A DNA stretch of 23,313 nucleotides from Oscillospiraceae bacterium (GCA_009777435.1 WRLW01000004.1:1-23313), one strand, 5' to 3'; shown: positions 1 to 8,635, numbered from the stretch's first letter. Made by a program: numbers and translations. The notes: generated from the sequence alone by a model not told the origin.

Positions 1-297
1 GTCGGGCTTTATCCAGCCGGCGGCGCGCCACTTGGCCGCCCAGCCCTCGTTTACGGCGCGCACCACATACTGCGAGTCGGTATAAACCGTCACCTCGCAG
101 GGCATGTTCAGCGCCTCAAGGCCGCTTATGACGCCCGTCAGCTCCATGCGGTTGTTGGTGGTCTCGCGCTCGCTGCCCGTGAGCTGGCGCTCATGGCCCC
201 TGTACACCAATATGGCCGCCCAGCCGCCGCGGCCGGGGTTGCCGGAGCACGCGCCGTCGGCGTACAGCTCGACGCGCTTCATCGGCTTAATATCCAT
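1..297 (-). CDS. rnhA: Ribonuclease HI, C-terminally truncated by the window edge
   Basis: Ribonuclease HI degrades the RNA strand of RNA-DNA hybrids, such as R-loops and primer remnants, in the cytoplasm. The visible 99 residues carry the family's first catalytic block DGACSGNPG (about residues 14-22), the catalytic Glu in RMEL and the catalytic Asp in YTDSQYV. The final His/Asp region lies outside the window. I chose the ATG at 295-297 because AGGATGGG lies just upstream; an in-frame ATG at 280-282 has no comparable ribosome binding site. It lies about 100 bp downstream of gyrA on the same strand, so it may be read from the gyrase operon or from its own promoter. The identification is firm and the exact start less so. 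Confidence 0.93.
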   Translation of the reverse strand, partial: MDIKPMKRVELYADGACSGNPGRGGWAAILVYRGHERQLTGSERETTNNRMELTGVISGLEALNMPCEVTVYTDSQYVVRAVNEGWAAKWRAAGWIKPD

Positions 298-319
298 AGA
301 TCCCATCCTAAAATATTCC

Positions 320-347
320 GGGGCCGCCCGCGACCGCAAGCGGCCCC
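320..347 (-). terminator. GC-rich hairpin between gyrA and rnhA
   Basis: GGGGCCGC (320-327) and GCGGCCCC (340-347) form a perfect 8-bp stem with a 12-nt loop. Read on the minus strand it follows gyrA and is succeeded by an AT-rich stretch (GGAATATTTTA) rather than a clean T-run. It may be a weak terminator of the gyrase operon or an attenuator ahead of rnhA. The structure is clear and its function is inferred. Confidence 0.45.
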
Positions 348-380
348 ATTCAAACAAGACTTGGTATACAATAACTGCAA

Positions 381-396
381 TGTTTCCCGTGAAACA
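381..396. promoter_or_regulatory. parS-like ParB-binding site
   Basis: The 16-mer TGTTTCCCGTGAAACA has perfect 6-bp inverted arms (TGTTTC/GAAACA). It differs at only one position from TGTTTCACGTGAAACA, a form of the Bacillus-type parS consensus. It sits in the origin region, where chromosomal parS sites cluster, and directly abuts the gyrA stop codon at 397-399. No parA or parB gene is in the window. The match is visible; ParB binding is inferred. Confidence 0.6.
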
Positions 397-2871
397 CTAC
401 ATGTTGGGGTTAACGGCATCGCCCTCGTCCTCTTCTTCTCTGGCCGTGCGGGCGCAGGCCACAACCTTGGCGCCCGGCGCGAGGCGCATCACGCGCACGC
501 CCTGCGTCGAGCGCGAGTATACGTTTATGCCGTCTACGGGTATACGGATTATCTGGCCGTCGTCGGCCATTATGAGCAGGTCGTCGTCGGGACGCACCAC
601 GCGCACGTCGGCCACGGGGCCTGTTTTATCGGTCAGGTTGTAGTTTTTAAGGCCCTTGCCGCCGCGGTGCTGGGCCTGACCGTCCGCGCCGCGCGTGTAT
701 TCCTCAAGGCGCGTGCGCTTACCGTAGCCCAGCTCGGTTATGGTGAGCAGGCAGGCGTCGGCTTTGGCGCGCGCGGCGCCCACAACGTAGTCGCCCGCTC
801 CTAACCTTATGCCGCGCACGCCGGCCGCCTGACGGCCCGTGGGGCGCACGTCGGTCTCCGGGAAGCAGATCGCGCGGCCGCCGCGCGTCGCGAGTATCAG
901 GTTCTGGCCGCCGTCGGTCTTGCGCACCGCTATCAGCTCGTCGTCCTCCTCGAGGGTCACGGCGCGTATGCCGCCCTTGCGCACGCTGTCCAGCGCGTCG
1001 AGCAGTATGCGCTTGACCGTGCCGCGTTTAGTCACCATGACTAAATAGCGCGCCGGGTCGTCGGTCTTGACGGGTATGACCGCCGTGACGTGTTCGCCCT
1101 GCTCCAGCGGCAGCAGGTTATTCATGTTCATGCCCTTGGCCGCGCGGCCCGCCTCGGGTATCTGGAAGCCGCGCTTGCGGTAAAGGCGGCCGATGTTGGT
1201 GAAGAACAGCAGCGTGTCATGGGTTGACGCCACGAAGATCTCGTCGATGAAATCCTCCTCGCGTATGGACTGGCCGGTGACGCCGCGCCCGCCGCGCCGC
1301 TGGGAGCGGTAGACCGTTGTGGGCAGGCGCTTTATATAGCCGAACCGCGTCATGCTGAACACGCAGTCCTCTTTTTCTATCAGATCCTCTATGTCTATCT
1401 CGTCGTCCACAGGCACTATCTCGGTGCGGCGCGCGTCGCCGAATTTGTCGCGTATGGCGGTCAGCTCGCCGCGTATTATGCCGCGCACGCGCGCGTCGCT
1501 TGAGAGTATGTCCTCATAGTCCACTATGCGGGCCATTACGTCCTCGTATTCGTTTTCTAACTTGTCTATCTCAAGGCCGGTCAGCTGGCCGAGGCGCATG
1601 TCCACGATGGCGCGCGCCTGTATCTCGGACAGCCCGAACAGCTCCATAAGCCGCGCGCGCGCCTGCGGCACGTCCCTGCTGGCGCGTATAACGTCCACGA
1701 CGTCGGGGTTGCGCGCGACAATAAGCAGTCCCTCGAGTATATGAGCGCGCTCCCTTGCCTTGCGCAGGTCAAAGCGCGTGCGGCGCACCACCACCTCGCG
1801 CTGGTGGGCCACATAGTGGTCTATCATCTCGCGCAGGTTGAGCGTCTTGGGCTGTTTGCCCACCAGCGCGAACATATTTATTGCAAAGGTTGGCTGCATG
1901 GCCGTCATGGTAAAGAGCTGATTCAGCACCACCTGACCGTTGGCGTCGCGCTTGAGGTCGATAACCACCTTCATGCCCGTATGGTCGGACTCGTCGCGCA
2001 CGTCGGATATGCCGTCGATATGCTTGTCGCGCACAAGGCCGGCTATGGCCTCGACCAAACGCGCCTTGTTGACCTGATAGGGCAGCTCGGTTACAACAAT
2101 GCGGCTGCGCTTGTTATGCTCCTCAACGCCGGCGCGCGCGCGCACCTTGACGCGCCCGCGGCCCGTCGCGTAGGCCGCGCGCACGCCGGCCACGCCCTGT
2201 ATGATGCCACCGGTCGGGAAATCGGGGCCCTTGATATACTCCATCAGGTCGAACATATCGGCGTTTTCGTCGTCAAGCACGCACAGCACGGCGTCGCACA
2301 CCTCGGTCAGGTTGTGCGGCGGTATGTTGGTGGCCATCCCGACGGCGATGCCCGAGCTGCCGTTGACCAGCAGGTTGGGGAACCGCGACGGAAGCACTGT
2401 CGGCTCCGTGCGGAAGTTATCGTAGTTAGGTACGAAGTCCACCGTTTCCTTGTTGATATCGGCCATAAGCTCCATGGCTATTTTAGACATGCGCGCCTCG
2501 GTATAGCGCATGGCGGCCGGCGGGTCGCCGTCCACGCTGCCGAAGTTGCCGTGACCCTCTATGAGCATATTGCGCAGCGAGAAATCCTGCGCCATGCGCA
2601 CCAGCGCGTCGTAAACCGACGCGTCGCCGTGCGGGTGGTAGCGGCCCAGCACGTCGCCGACGGCCGTGGCCGCCTTGCGAAACGGCTTTTCGGGCGTCAG
2701 GTTCTCCTCGAACATGGTATACAGTATGCGCCTGTGTACGGGCTTGAGGCCGTCGCGCACGTCGGGCAGCGCGCGCCCCACTATGACCGACATGGCATAG
2801 TCTATATACGACTTGCGCATCTCGCGCTCAAGGTCTACGGATATGATTTTTTCCTCAAAGAATTCGTTCAA
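397..2871 (-). CDS. gyrA: DNA gyrase subunit A
   Basis: GyrA is the breakage-reunion subunit of DNA gyrase and acts with GyrB to introduce negative supercoils. About 824 residues show the N-terminal block GRALPDVRDGLKPVHRRIL, the active-site Tyr in AAMRYTEARM (Tyr123 with the start used here) and the GyrA-box QRRGGRG, which marks gyrase rather than topoisomerase IV. Repeated C-terminal blades follow the box. The frame opens at a TTG at 2889, but GAGGAGG overlaps the gyrB stop and lies nine bases before a second TTG at 2869-2871, so I place the start there (MNEFFEEKI). The quinolone pocket reads HGDASVYD, with Ala where E. coli has Ser83. It is the last gyrase gene of the operon and is followed by a parS-like site. 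Confidence 0.97.
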   Translation of the reverse strand: MNEFFEEKIISVDLEREMRKSYIDYAMSVIVGRALPDVRDGLKPVHRRILYTMFEENLTPEKPFRKAATAVGDVLGRYHPHGDASVYDALVRMAQDFSLRNMLIEGHGNFGSVDGDPPAAMRYTEARMSKIAMELMADINKETVDFVPNYDNFRTEPTVLPSRFPNLLVNGSSGIAVGMATNIPPHNLTEVCDAVLCVLDDENADMFDLMEYIKGPDFPTGGIIQGVAGVRAAYATGRGRVKVRARAGVEEHNKRSRIVVTELPYQVNKARLVEAIAGLVRDKHIDGISDVRDESDHTGMKVVIDLKRDANGQVVLNQLFTMTAMQPTFAINMFALVGKQPKTLNLREMIDHYVAHQREVVVRRTRFDLRKARERAHILEGLLIVARNPDVVDVIRASRDVPQARARLMELFGLSEIQARAIVDMRLGQLTGLEIDKLENEYEDVMARIVDYEDILSSDARVRGIIRGELTAIRDKFGDARRTEIVPVDDEIDIEDLIEKEDCVFSMTRFGYIKRLPTTVYRSQRRGGRGVTGQSIREEDFIDEIFVASTHDTLLFFTNIGRLYRKRGFQIPEAGRAAKGMNMNNLLPLEQGEHVTAVIPVKTDDPARYLVMVTKRGTVKRILLDALDSVRKGGIRAVTLEEDDELIAVRKTDGGQNLILATRGGRAICFPETDVRPTGRQAAGVRGIRLGAGDYVVGAARAKADACLLTITELGYGKRTRLEEYTRGADGQAQHRGGKGLKNYNLTDKTGPVADVRVVRPDDDLLIMADDGQIIRIPVDGINVYSRSTQGVRVMRLAPGAKVVACARTAREEEDEGDAVNPNM

Positions 2872-2885
2872 CGCGGAAAGCCTCC

Positions 2886-4817
2886 TCAAATATCCAAATT
2901 AACGACGTCCTTCGCGTGCTTCTCTATATAGAGCTTGCGCGGCTCGACCTTGTCGCCCATCAGTATGGTAAATATCTGGTCGGCCGCCGCCGCGTCGGCT
3001 AACCCCACTCTCAGCAGGGTGCGGTTTTCGGGCAGCATGGTGGTCTCGCGCAGCTCCGAAGCGTCCATCTCGCCCAAGCCCTTGTTGCGCGTTATGCTGA
3101 TGCGCTCCATGGCCGCTTGGTCGCCGCCCGACATCTCGCGCATGACGGCCTCGCGCTCGCGCTCGTTGAGCGCGTATCGCGCCGTCTTGCCGCGCGTAAG
3201 CTTATACAGCGGCGGCTGCGCTATATACACATGCCCTTCCTCTATCAGCGGGCGCATGAACCGGAAGAAGAAGGTCAGCAGCAGGGTGCGTATGTGGCTG
3301 CCGTCCACGTCGGCGTCGGCCATCAGGATAACCTTGCCGTAGCGCAGCTTGGAGATATCGAACTCGTCGCCTATGCCCGCGCCGAGCGCGGTTATGACCG
3401 GCATGAGCTTCTCGTTGCCGTATACCTTATCCAGACGCGCCTTCTCGACGTTGAGCATCTTGCCCCAGAGGGGCAGTATGGCTTGGAAGCGGCTGTTGCG
3501 CGCGCCCTTGGCGCTGCCGCCCGCGCTGTCGCCCTCGACTATAAACAGCTCGGTCAGGGCCGGGTCGCGCTCATAGCAGTCGGACAGCTTGCCGGGCAGG
3601 GCCGCCGACTCGAGAGCCGTTTTGCGGCGCGTCAGCTCGCGGGCCTTGCGCGCGGCCTCCCGCGCGCGCGCCGCCAGCACGGATTTTTCGAGTATGGCGC
3701 GCGCCGACGCCGGGTTCTCCTCCAAAAAGGCCGACAACTTTTCGCCCACGGACGTCTCCACAAGCGCGCGGATATCGGCGTTGCCGAGCTTGGTCTTGGT
3801 CTGGCCCTCGAACTGAGCGTCGGTCAGCTTTACGGATATGACGGCCGCCAGCCCCTCGCGCACGTCCTCGCCCGACAGGTTCTTGTCCTCGTCCTTGAGG
3901 TACTTAAAGCGGCGGCCGTAGTCGTTTATAACGCGCGTGATGGCCGTTTTGAAGCCGGTCTCGTGCATACCGCCCTCGGTGGTGTTGATATTGTTGGCGA
4001 AGCTCATGACGGTCTCGCTGTACCCGTCGTTGTATTGGAGCGCGATCTCGGCCGTCGGCGGGTTCTCGCCGCGCCCCTCGCCCATGAAGTATATCACCGG
4101 CTCGTGCAGCGCGGTTTTGTTGCTGTTCATGTATTCCACAAACGACCGGATGCCGCCCTCGTAGATGAACTCCGACTCGCGCACGTCGTCGGGCGCGCGG
4201 CTGTCGGTTATCAATATACGCAGCCCGGCGTTAAGAAAAGCCTGCTCGCGCAGCCGGGTCTCAAGGGTCTCGAAGTCAAATGCCGTCTCGTCGAATATAT
4301 CCGGGTCGGGCTTAAATGTGACCCTTGTGCCCTGTTTTTCCGAGGGTGCGCCCGGAGTGAGGCCGCGCACGGTGTCGCCGCGCTCGAATCTCATGGTGTG
4401 GGCGCGCCCCTCGCGGTATATATCGACGTCCGTCCATTCGCTCAGGGCGTTGACCACCGCCGCGCCCACGCCGTGCAGGCCGCCCGCGACCTTATAGCCC
4501 GTGCCGCCGAATTTGCCGCCCGCGTGCAGCTTGGTATACACAAGCTCGGCCGCCGGCATACCCGTTATATGCTCGTCAACGGGTATGCCGCGCCCGTTGT
4601 CGGTCACTTGCACGACGTCGCCCGGCAGCAGCTCCACCGATATCTCGGTGCAGTATCCGGCCAGCGCCTCGTCGATGGCGTTGTCCACTATCTCATATAC
4701 CAGATGGTGCAGGCCGCGCGCGGACGTGCTGCCTATATACATGCCCGGCCGCTTGCGGACGGCCTCAAGGCCCTCCAGCACCTGAATTTGACCAGCGTCG
4801 TAAATCTCGTGGCTCAA
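2886..4817 (-). CDS. gyrB: DNA gyrase subunit B
   Basis: GyrB is the ATPase subunit of gyrase. The 643 residues include the GHKL ATP-binding motifs (IDEALAGYC, TDNGRGIPV, GGLHGVGAAVVNALS), the TOPRIM motif EGDSAGGSAKG with metal-binding MADADVDGSHI, and the usual C-terminus with EPRKLYIEKHA. Its length matches gyrases without the extra gamma-proteobacterial insert. The start is TTG (MSHEIYDAGQ), preceded by GAGAGGGAT inside the end of recF. No ATG occurs before the conserved region. The recF stop is two bases upstream, and the gyrA ribosome binding site overlaps the gyrB stop, so recF, gyrB and gyrA are very probably cotranscribed and translationally coupled. Confidence 0.97.
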   Translation of the reverse strand: MSHEIYDAGQIQVLEGLEAVRKRPGMYIGSTSARGLHHLVYEIVDNAIDEALAGYCTEISVELLPGDVVQVTDNGRGIPVDEHITGMPAAELVYTKLHAGGKFGGTGYKVAGGLHGVGAAVVNALSEWTDVDIYREGRAHTMRFERGDTVRGLTPGAPSEKQGTRVTFKPDPDIFDETAFDFETLETRLREQAFLNAGLRILITDSRAPDDVRESEFIYEGGIRSFVEYMNSNKTALHEPVIYFMGEGRGENPPTAEIALQYNDGYSETVMSFANNINTTEGGMHETGFKTAITRVINDYGRRFKYLKDEDKNLSGEDVREGLAAVISVKLTDAQFEGQTKTKLGNADIRALVETSVGEKLSAFLEENPASARAILEKSVLAARAREAARKARELTRRKTALESAALPGKLSDCYERDPALTELFIVEGDSAGGSAKGARNSRFQAILPLWGKMLNVEKARLDKVYGNEKLMPVITALGAGIGDEFDISKLRYGKVILMADADVDGSHIRTLLLTFFFRFMRPLIEEGHVYIAQPPLYKLTRGKTARYALNEREREAVMREMSGGDQAAMERISITRNKGLGEMDASELRETTMLPENRTLLRVGLADAAAADQIFTILMGDKVEPRKLYIEKHAKDVVNLDI

Positions 4818-4819
4818 AA

Positions 4820-5935
4820 TTATCCCTCTCTTATCTCACCGTTTTCAATATATATAGTCTTTCCGTTTTTCAGGCCGCCGAACCCTCCGCCGCAGTCGGT
4901 TATGAGGCATTGGCGCGAATCCTCCGCGTCAGGGGCCGTCAGATAAGCGCGGCGCGTCCCGTCAAGCTCCGACATAACGTCGTCGAGCAGCAGCACCGGA
5001 TGCTCGCCTAACTCCTCGCGCAGTATGTCGCGCTCGGCCAGCTTCAGCGCGAGGGCGGCCGTGCGCGCCTGTCCCTGAGAGGCGAACGCGCGGGCGTCGC
5101 GGCCGCATACTCGTATGTCCAAGTCGTCGTAAAGCATACCCGTGCGCGTGCGCGCGGCGCGCAGATCGTGTTCCCTCGACCGCTCGAACGCCGCCATCAG
5201 CAGGGCGGCCAACCCGCGCTCGTCCTCCGCGCCGCTTCCGGTATCGGGCACTCCCGGCGCGTAGGCCGCCGAGAAGTCCTCAGCGCCGCCGGATATTCTC
5301 CGGTGATAATTGGCGGCTGTGGCGGCTAACCTGACGGCGTATCCCGCGCGCTCCTTCCAGACCACGGCGCCGCTCTGGGCGAGTTTAAGGTCGAATTCGG
5401 GCATCGCGAGCGCGAGCGACGGTTTGCCGCCGGCGCGGGAGAGTATGCCTTTTTTATGCTCGTGGGCCTTTTTGTACATGGACAGCGCCCTTGTATAGCG
5501 CGGCTTTATCTGGCAAAGCGCCGTATCGAGCAATCGGCGCCGCCGCGACGGCCCCGCGCGCACTATCTCCATCTCCTGCGGCCCGAAGAACACCACGGGC
5601 AGGCAGCCTATCCACTCGCGCGCCGGCGTACCGCCAACGCCGTCTATCCGCAGGCCCTTGCCCTCGCCCGATATGGACAGCTCAAGGGTATGGCCCGTTC
5701 CGCCGTCGGTATAAACCTTACCCGCCACGCGCGCGAAGCTTTGCCCGAACATCACGCAGTCGCGGTCGCGCGCGCCGCGCATGGACTTGGTTATGGACAG
5801 CATATACACGGCCTCGAGCAGATTTGTTTTGCCCTGCCCATTTTTACCGTATATGATATTGACGCCCGGCGCGAAGGATAATTCAAGCTCGCGGAAGTTC
5901 CTGAAATTATCAAGCCTTATGCTTCCGACGGTCAT
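4820..5935 (-). CDS. recF: DNA replication and repair protein RecF
   Basis: RecF is an SMC/ABC-like ATPase that helps load RecA at gaps and stalled forks together with RecO and RecR. The 371-residue protein shows the N-terminal strand IRLDNFRNF, the Walker A motif YGKNGQGKTN and a C-terminal signature/Walker B LLLDDVMSELD. The frame is open further upstream, but the ATG at 5933-5935 overlaps the dnaN stop as ATGA and gives the conserved N-terminus MTVGSIRLDNF, so I choose it. In many Bacillota a small S4-domain gene (yaaA/rlbA) lies between dnaN and recF; here there is no room for one. Confidence 0.95.
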   Translation of the reverse strand: MTVGSIRLDNFRNFRELELSFAPGVNIIYGKNGQGKTNLLEAVYMLSITKSMRGARDRDCVMFGQSFARVAGKVYTDGGTGHTLELSISGEGKGLRIDGVGGTPAREWIGCLPVVFFGPQEMEIVRAGPSRRRRLLDTALCQIKPRYTRALSMYKKAHEHKKGILSRAGGKPSLALAMPEFDLKLAQSGAVVWKERAGYAVRLAATAANYHRRISGGAEDFSAAYAPGVPDTGSGAEDERGLAALLMAAFERSREHDLRAARTRTGMLYDDLDIRVCGRDARAFASQGQARTAALALKLAERDILREELGEHPVLLLDDVMSELDGTRRAYLTAPDAEDSRQCLITDCGGGFGGLKNGKTIYIENGEIREG

Positions 5936-7041
5936 TCGGCCTTCAGCCTGACGGGCAGTACCATGCACCTGTAGCCCTCGGTGTCGGGCTCCATGACGCA
6001 CGGGGACAGCGGCGACGAGAATTTCATGGTTATATTCTCACAGCCGCCCTGCACCGAGGCTCTCAGCGCGTCTATAAGATAGCGGTGGTTAAACCCGATT
6101 TCCATGTCTCCGCCCGAGCCTTCGCAATCGCACAAATCCGACGCGCTCCCAAGCGGGGTATTCAGCGACAGGTTTATGGCCCCGTCGCCGCATGTCAGCT
6201 TTACCGGGTTTTTTATTTTCTCGCTGACCAACAGCGACACGCGCTCTATACACTCCAGCAGCGCTCTGGCGTCGGCCGTGAGCGATATAGGCTGGCTCTC
6301 GGGCACGGCCTTTTTGTAATCTAAAAACTCGCCGTCCAACAGGCGCGAAAGCACCGTAAACCCGTTAAGCTCAAACATTATGTGGCGCCCGCCTATGATT
6401 ATATTGACCTCGCCCTCGTCGGTCAGTATATGCTCCACCTCGCGCAGGGCCTGCCCGGGCGCGACGAATTTAACGTCGCCTATGCCGGTCTCGACGGCTT
6501 GGGCTCGCATGGCCAACCGGAAGCCGTCTAAAGCCACCACGTTTAATACCCCGCCGCCGATGTCGAACAGCGCGCCTGTATGAACGGTTTTGTTCTCGCC
6601 CGTGGACACGGCGTAGAGCGTGCCGCCCAGCATGGATTTAAGCAGCTTCTGCTCAAGGGCCACGCATGTTTCGCGGTTGAACTCCGGCAGCTTAGGGAAC
6701 TGCTCGGGCGGCATACCCATCACGCGGAACCGCGCCGAGCCGCACTCTATGCCGGTCATCAGCCCGTCGCCCACAGACAGCGTGAGCGTACCGTCGGGCA
6801 TCTTGCGCACGATGTCCACAAGTATGCGCGCGGGCAGTATAACGCCGCCCCTCTCTATTATTTCGGCTTCGGATACCGCGGCCGTTATGCCGGTCTCCAT
6901 GTTGTAGCCCGTTATGGATACGTCCTCCTCCGCCCATAGCAAAACGCCCTCGAGCGCCGGCAGGGTGGAGCGCGCCGACACCGCGCGCGCCGCCGTGGAC
7001 AGCGCTGTGAGCAACAGGCCGCGCTCGCATTTGATTTTCAA
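5932..7041 (-). CDS. dnaN: DNA polymerase III sliding clamp (beta subunit)
   Basis: DnaN is the ring-shaped sliding clamp that tethers DNA polymerase III and binds many replication and repair partners. The 369 residues have the clamp N-terminus MKIKCERGLLLTALSTAARA, the three-domain length, and the C-terminal PVRL segment typical of the family (MVLPVRLKAE). The start is TTG with GAGGGG six bases upstream. It lies downstream of dnaA across the spacer with DnaA boxes and overlaps recF by four bases. Sequence and context agree. Confidence 0.96.
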   Translation of the reverse strand: MKIKCERGLLLTALSTAARAVSARSTLPALEGVLLWAEEDVSITGYNMETGITAAVSEAEIIERGGVILPARILVDIVRKMPDGTLTLSVGDGLMTGIECGSARFRVMGMPPEQFPKLPEFNRETCVALEQKLLKSMLGGTLYAVSTGENKTVHTGALFDIGGGVLNVVALDGFRLAMRAQAVETGIGDVKFVAPGQALREVEHILTDEGEVNIIIGGRHIMFELNGFTVLSRLLDGEFLDYKKAVPESQPISLTADARALLECIERVSLLVSEKIKNPVKLTCGDGAINLSLNTPLGSASDLCDCEGSGGDMEIGFNHRYLIDALRASVQGGCENITMKFSSPLSPCVMEPDTEGYRCMVLPVRLKAE

Positions 7042-7128
7042 AGAAATCCCCTCACTTTCATGAATATATAAAGAAAGAAAGACATATAATAATAGGTTAG
7101 AGGAAGTAGTTGAGGATGTCCGCCGTTT

Positions 7129-7137
7129 TGTGGATAA
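7129..7137 (-). promoter_or_regulatory. DnaA box
   Basis: This is an exact reverse-complement match to the 9-mer TTATCCACA, close to the AT-rich tract next to dnaN. Binding by the DnaA protein encoded next door is expected from the consensus but has not been shown. Confidence 0.75.
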
Positions 7138-7307
7138 CTTGGATAGGGCCTTGGGAGGCGTCGGATTGGGGAAAGGATAAGCTGTGGAGAAGAGAGTGGA
7201 TTGGGTGTGGACGGAATGTGTGTAACTCAGGGGGCGGACGGGAGAATTTCTATGTTTTACATAATAAGGCGTTTTTCAACAGGATATCCACGCCGGATTG
7301 CTTAATA

Positions 7308-7316
7308 TGTGGATAA
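7308..7316 (-). promoter_or_regulatory. DnaA box
   Basis: This is the second exact match to TTATCCACA on the minus strand. It lies seven bases beyond the dnaA stop codon and has the same orientation as the box at 7129-7137. Confidence 0.75.
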
Positions 7317-7322
7317 GTGAGC

Positions 7323-8615
7323 TTAGTGGGCCGCTAAATTATCTGTGAGCAGGCGCAGGTCGTCCTCGAAGTCGGGAGACTGGGCGCAGCGCTCCTTTAC
7401 GCGGTCTATGGCGTGTATGACCGTCGTATGGTCGCGGTTGACGAAATAGGCTATGTCGTTGAGCGAGGCTTGGGTTATCTCGCGTATGAGGAACATGGCC
7501 ACCTGGCGCGCCTGTACAAGATTGGCCCGGCGCGAGTTTGATTTCATGTCCTTTACGTCCACGCCGTAGAAGTCGCACACGCGCTTTATGATGAGGTCGG
7601 GGTCGGGCGCGGGCACCTCCTTCATTAAATCCGACACCACGAGGGAAGCCGTTTCGACGCTGAGCGACATGCCCATAAGCTCATGATAGGCCATCAGCTT
7701 TTTTATGGAGCCCTCGAGCTGGCGCACGTTGCCTGTTATGGATTCGGCTATATGCAGCGACACGTTTTCAGGCAGGCTCAGGCCGTCCTGCTTGGCCTTG
7801 GCCTGTAAGATGGCCATGCGCGTCTCAAGCTCCGGCGGCTGTATGTCCACCACAAGCCCCCATTCGAGCCGCGAGAGTATCCTGTCCTCAAGCTTTTTCA
7901 TGGCCTTGGGCGGCCTGTCGGACGCGAGGACTATCTGGTGCCCCGACTCGTAAAGAGTGTTAAAGGTGTGAAACAATTCCTCCTGCACGAATTCCTTTAG
8001 CGATATGAACTGCAGATCGTCTACTATAAGCACGTCGGCAAACCTGTATTTCTCATGGAACACGGCGCGGTCTCCGCTCTCTATGGCCGCCACCAAGTCG
8101 CGCACAAACTGCTCGGACGAGAATATATTAACGCCGCAGTCCGGGCGGTTTTGGGATATGCGGTTCTTTATGGCGTGCAGCAGATGGGTTTTTCCAAGCC
8201 CGGAGCCGCCATAGATAAACAGCGGGTTATAGCCCTTCGACGGGCCGTCGGACACACACAGCGCGGCCGAATATGCCAACTGGTTGGTGGGGCCGACCAC
8301 AAAGCGCTCGAAGGTGAACTGCGAGGCGCCGTCATAGGTGGCGTCGGGCTGTTCGGAGCGGCGCTCGGCGTCCTCGGCCGTCAGCACCTCGATATTATAC
8401 TCGCGGCCCAGCAGCTGTTTAAGGGCCTGCACTATCAGCGCGGGGTAGCGCTTTTGTATGGCGTCGCGCTTGAGGCCGGTCGTGGTTACTATGACCACGC
8501 AGTCGTCGTCCATGCGCTCGATATGCGAGTCGTCGAACCAGGCGCGCAGAACCGTATTGGGCAGGGATTCCTTCAGCGCCTCTATAACGCGCATCCAAAT
8601 TTCTTCTTTGTTCAA
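7323..8615 (-). CDS. dnaA: Chromosomal replication initiator protein DnaA
   Basis: DnaA is the AAA+ initiator that binds DnaA boxes and opens the origin. The 430-residue protein has Walker A GGSGLGKTHLL (about 136-146), Walker B VLIVDD (about 195-200), the FSSEQFVRDL segment and a domain IV helix-turn-helix ending in RDHTTVIHAIDRV. The residues just before RDHTTV read YFVN, where many DnaA proteins have a Gly-rich FGG stretch. The start is TTG with GGAGG ten bases upstream; an ATG seven codons in would cut domain I. The gene begins only 20 bp after an acetyltransferase-like gene, so its promoter must lie within or before that gene. Confidence 0.97.
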   Translation of the reverse strand: MNKEEIWMRVIEALKESLPNTVLRAWFDDSHIERMDDDCVVIVTTTGLKRDAIQKRYPALIVQALKQLLGREYNIEVLTAEDAERRSEQPDATYDGASQFTFERFVVGPTNQLAYSAALCVSDGPSKGYNPLFIYGGSGLGKTHLLHAIKNRISQNRPDCGVNIFSSEQFVRDLVAAIESGDRAVFHEKYRFADVLIVDDLQFISLKEFVQEELFHTFNTLYESGHQIVLASDRPPKAMKKLEDRILSRLEWGLVVDIQPPELETRMAILQAKAKQDGLSLPENVSLHIAESITGNVRQLEGSIKKLMAYHELMGMSLSVETASLVVSDLMKEVPAPDPDLIIKRVCDFYGVDVKDMKSNSRRANLVQARQVAMFLIREITQASLNDIAYFVNRDHTTVIHAIDRVKERCAQSPDFEDDLRLLTDNLAAH

Positions 8616-8635
8616 GCTTTACCGACCTCCGTTTT

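Larger units (their letters stand above)
7042..7322. other. dnaA-dnaN intergenic region, probable oriC
   Basis: This 281-bp gap holds two perfect DnaA boxes on the minus strand (TTATCCACA read as TGTGGATAA at 7129-7137 and 7308-7316). It also has degenerate same-orientation copies at 7183-7191 (TGTGGAGAA) and 7206-7214 (TGTGGACGG), plus weaker matches near 7273-7292. An AT-rich tract at about 7059-7095, beside dnaN, is a candidate unwinding element and may also carry the dnaN promoter. The position between dnaA and dnaN matches the unwinding half of Bacillota origins. Few boxes are perfect, so part of the origin could lie elsewhere. Confidence 0.75.

Noticed and set aside
1741..4946. Two very long plus-strand open frames (about 396 and 609 codons) opposite gyrA and gyrB
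   Set aside because: They mirror the codon bias of strongly conserved GC-rich genes on the other strand. Their products are His/Arg/Ala-rich with no recognisable domain.
5936..6001. 22-codon N-terminal extension of recF
   Set aside because: The ATG overlapping the dnaN stop gives the conserved RecF N-terminus; the extension lies inside dnaN and has an unlike composition.
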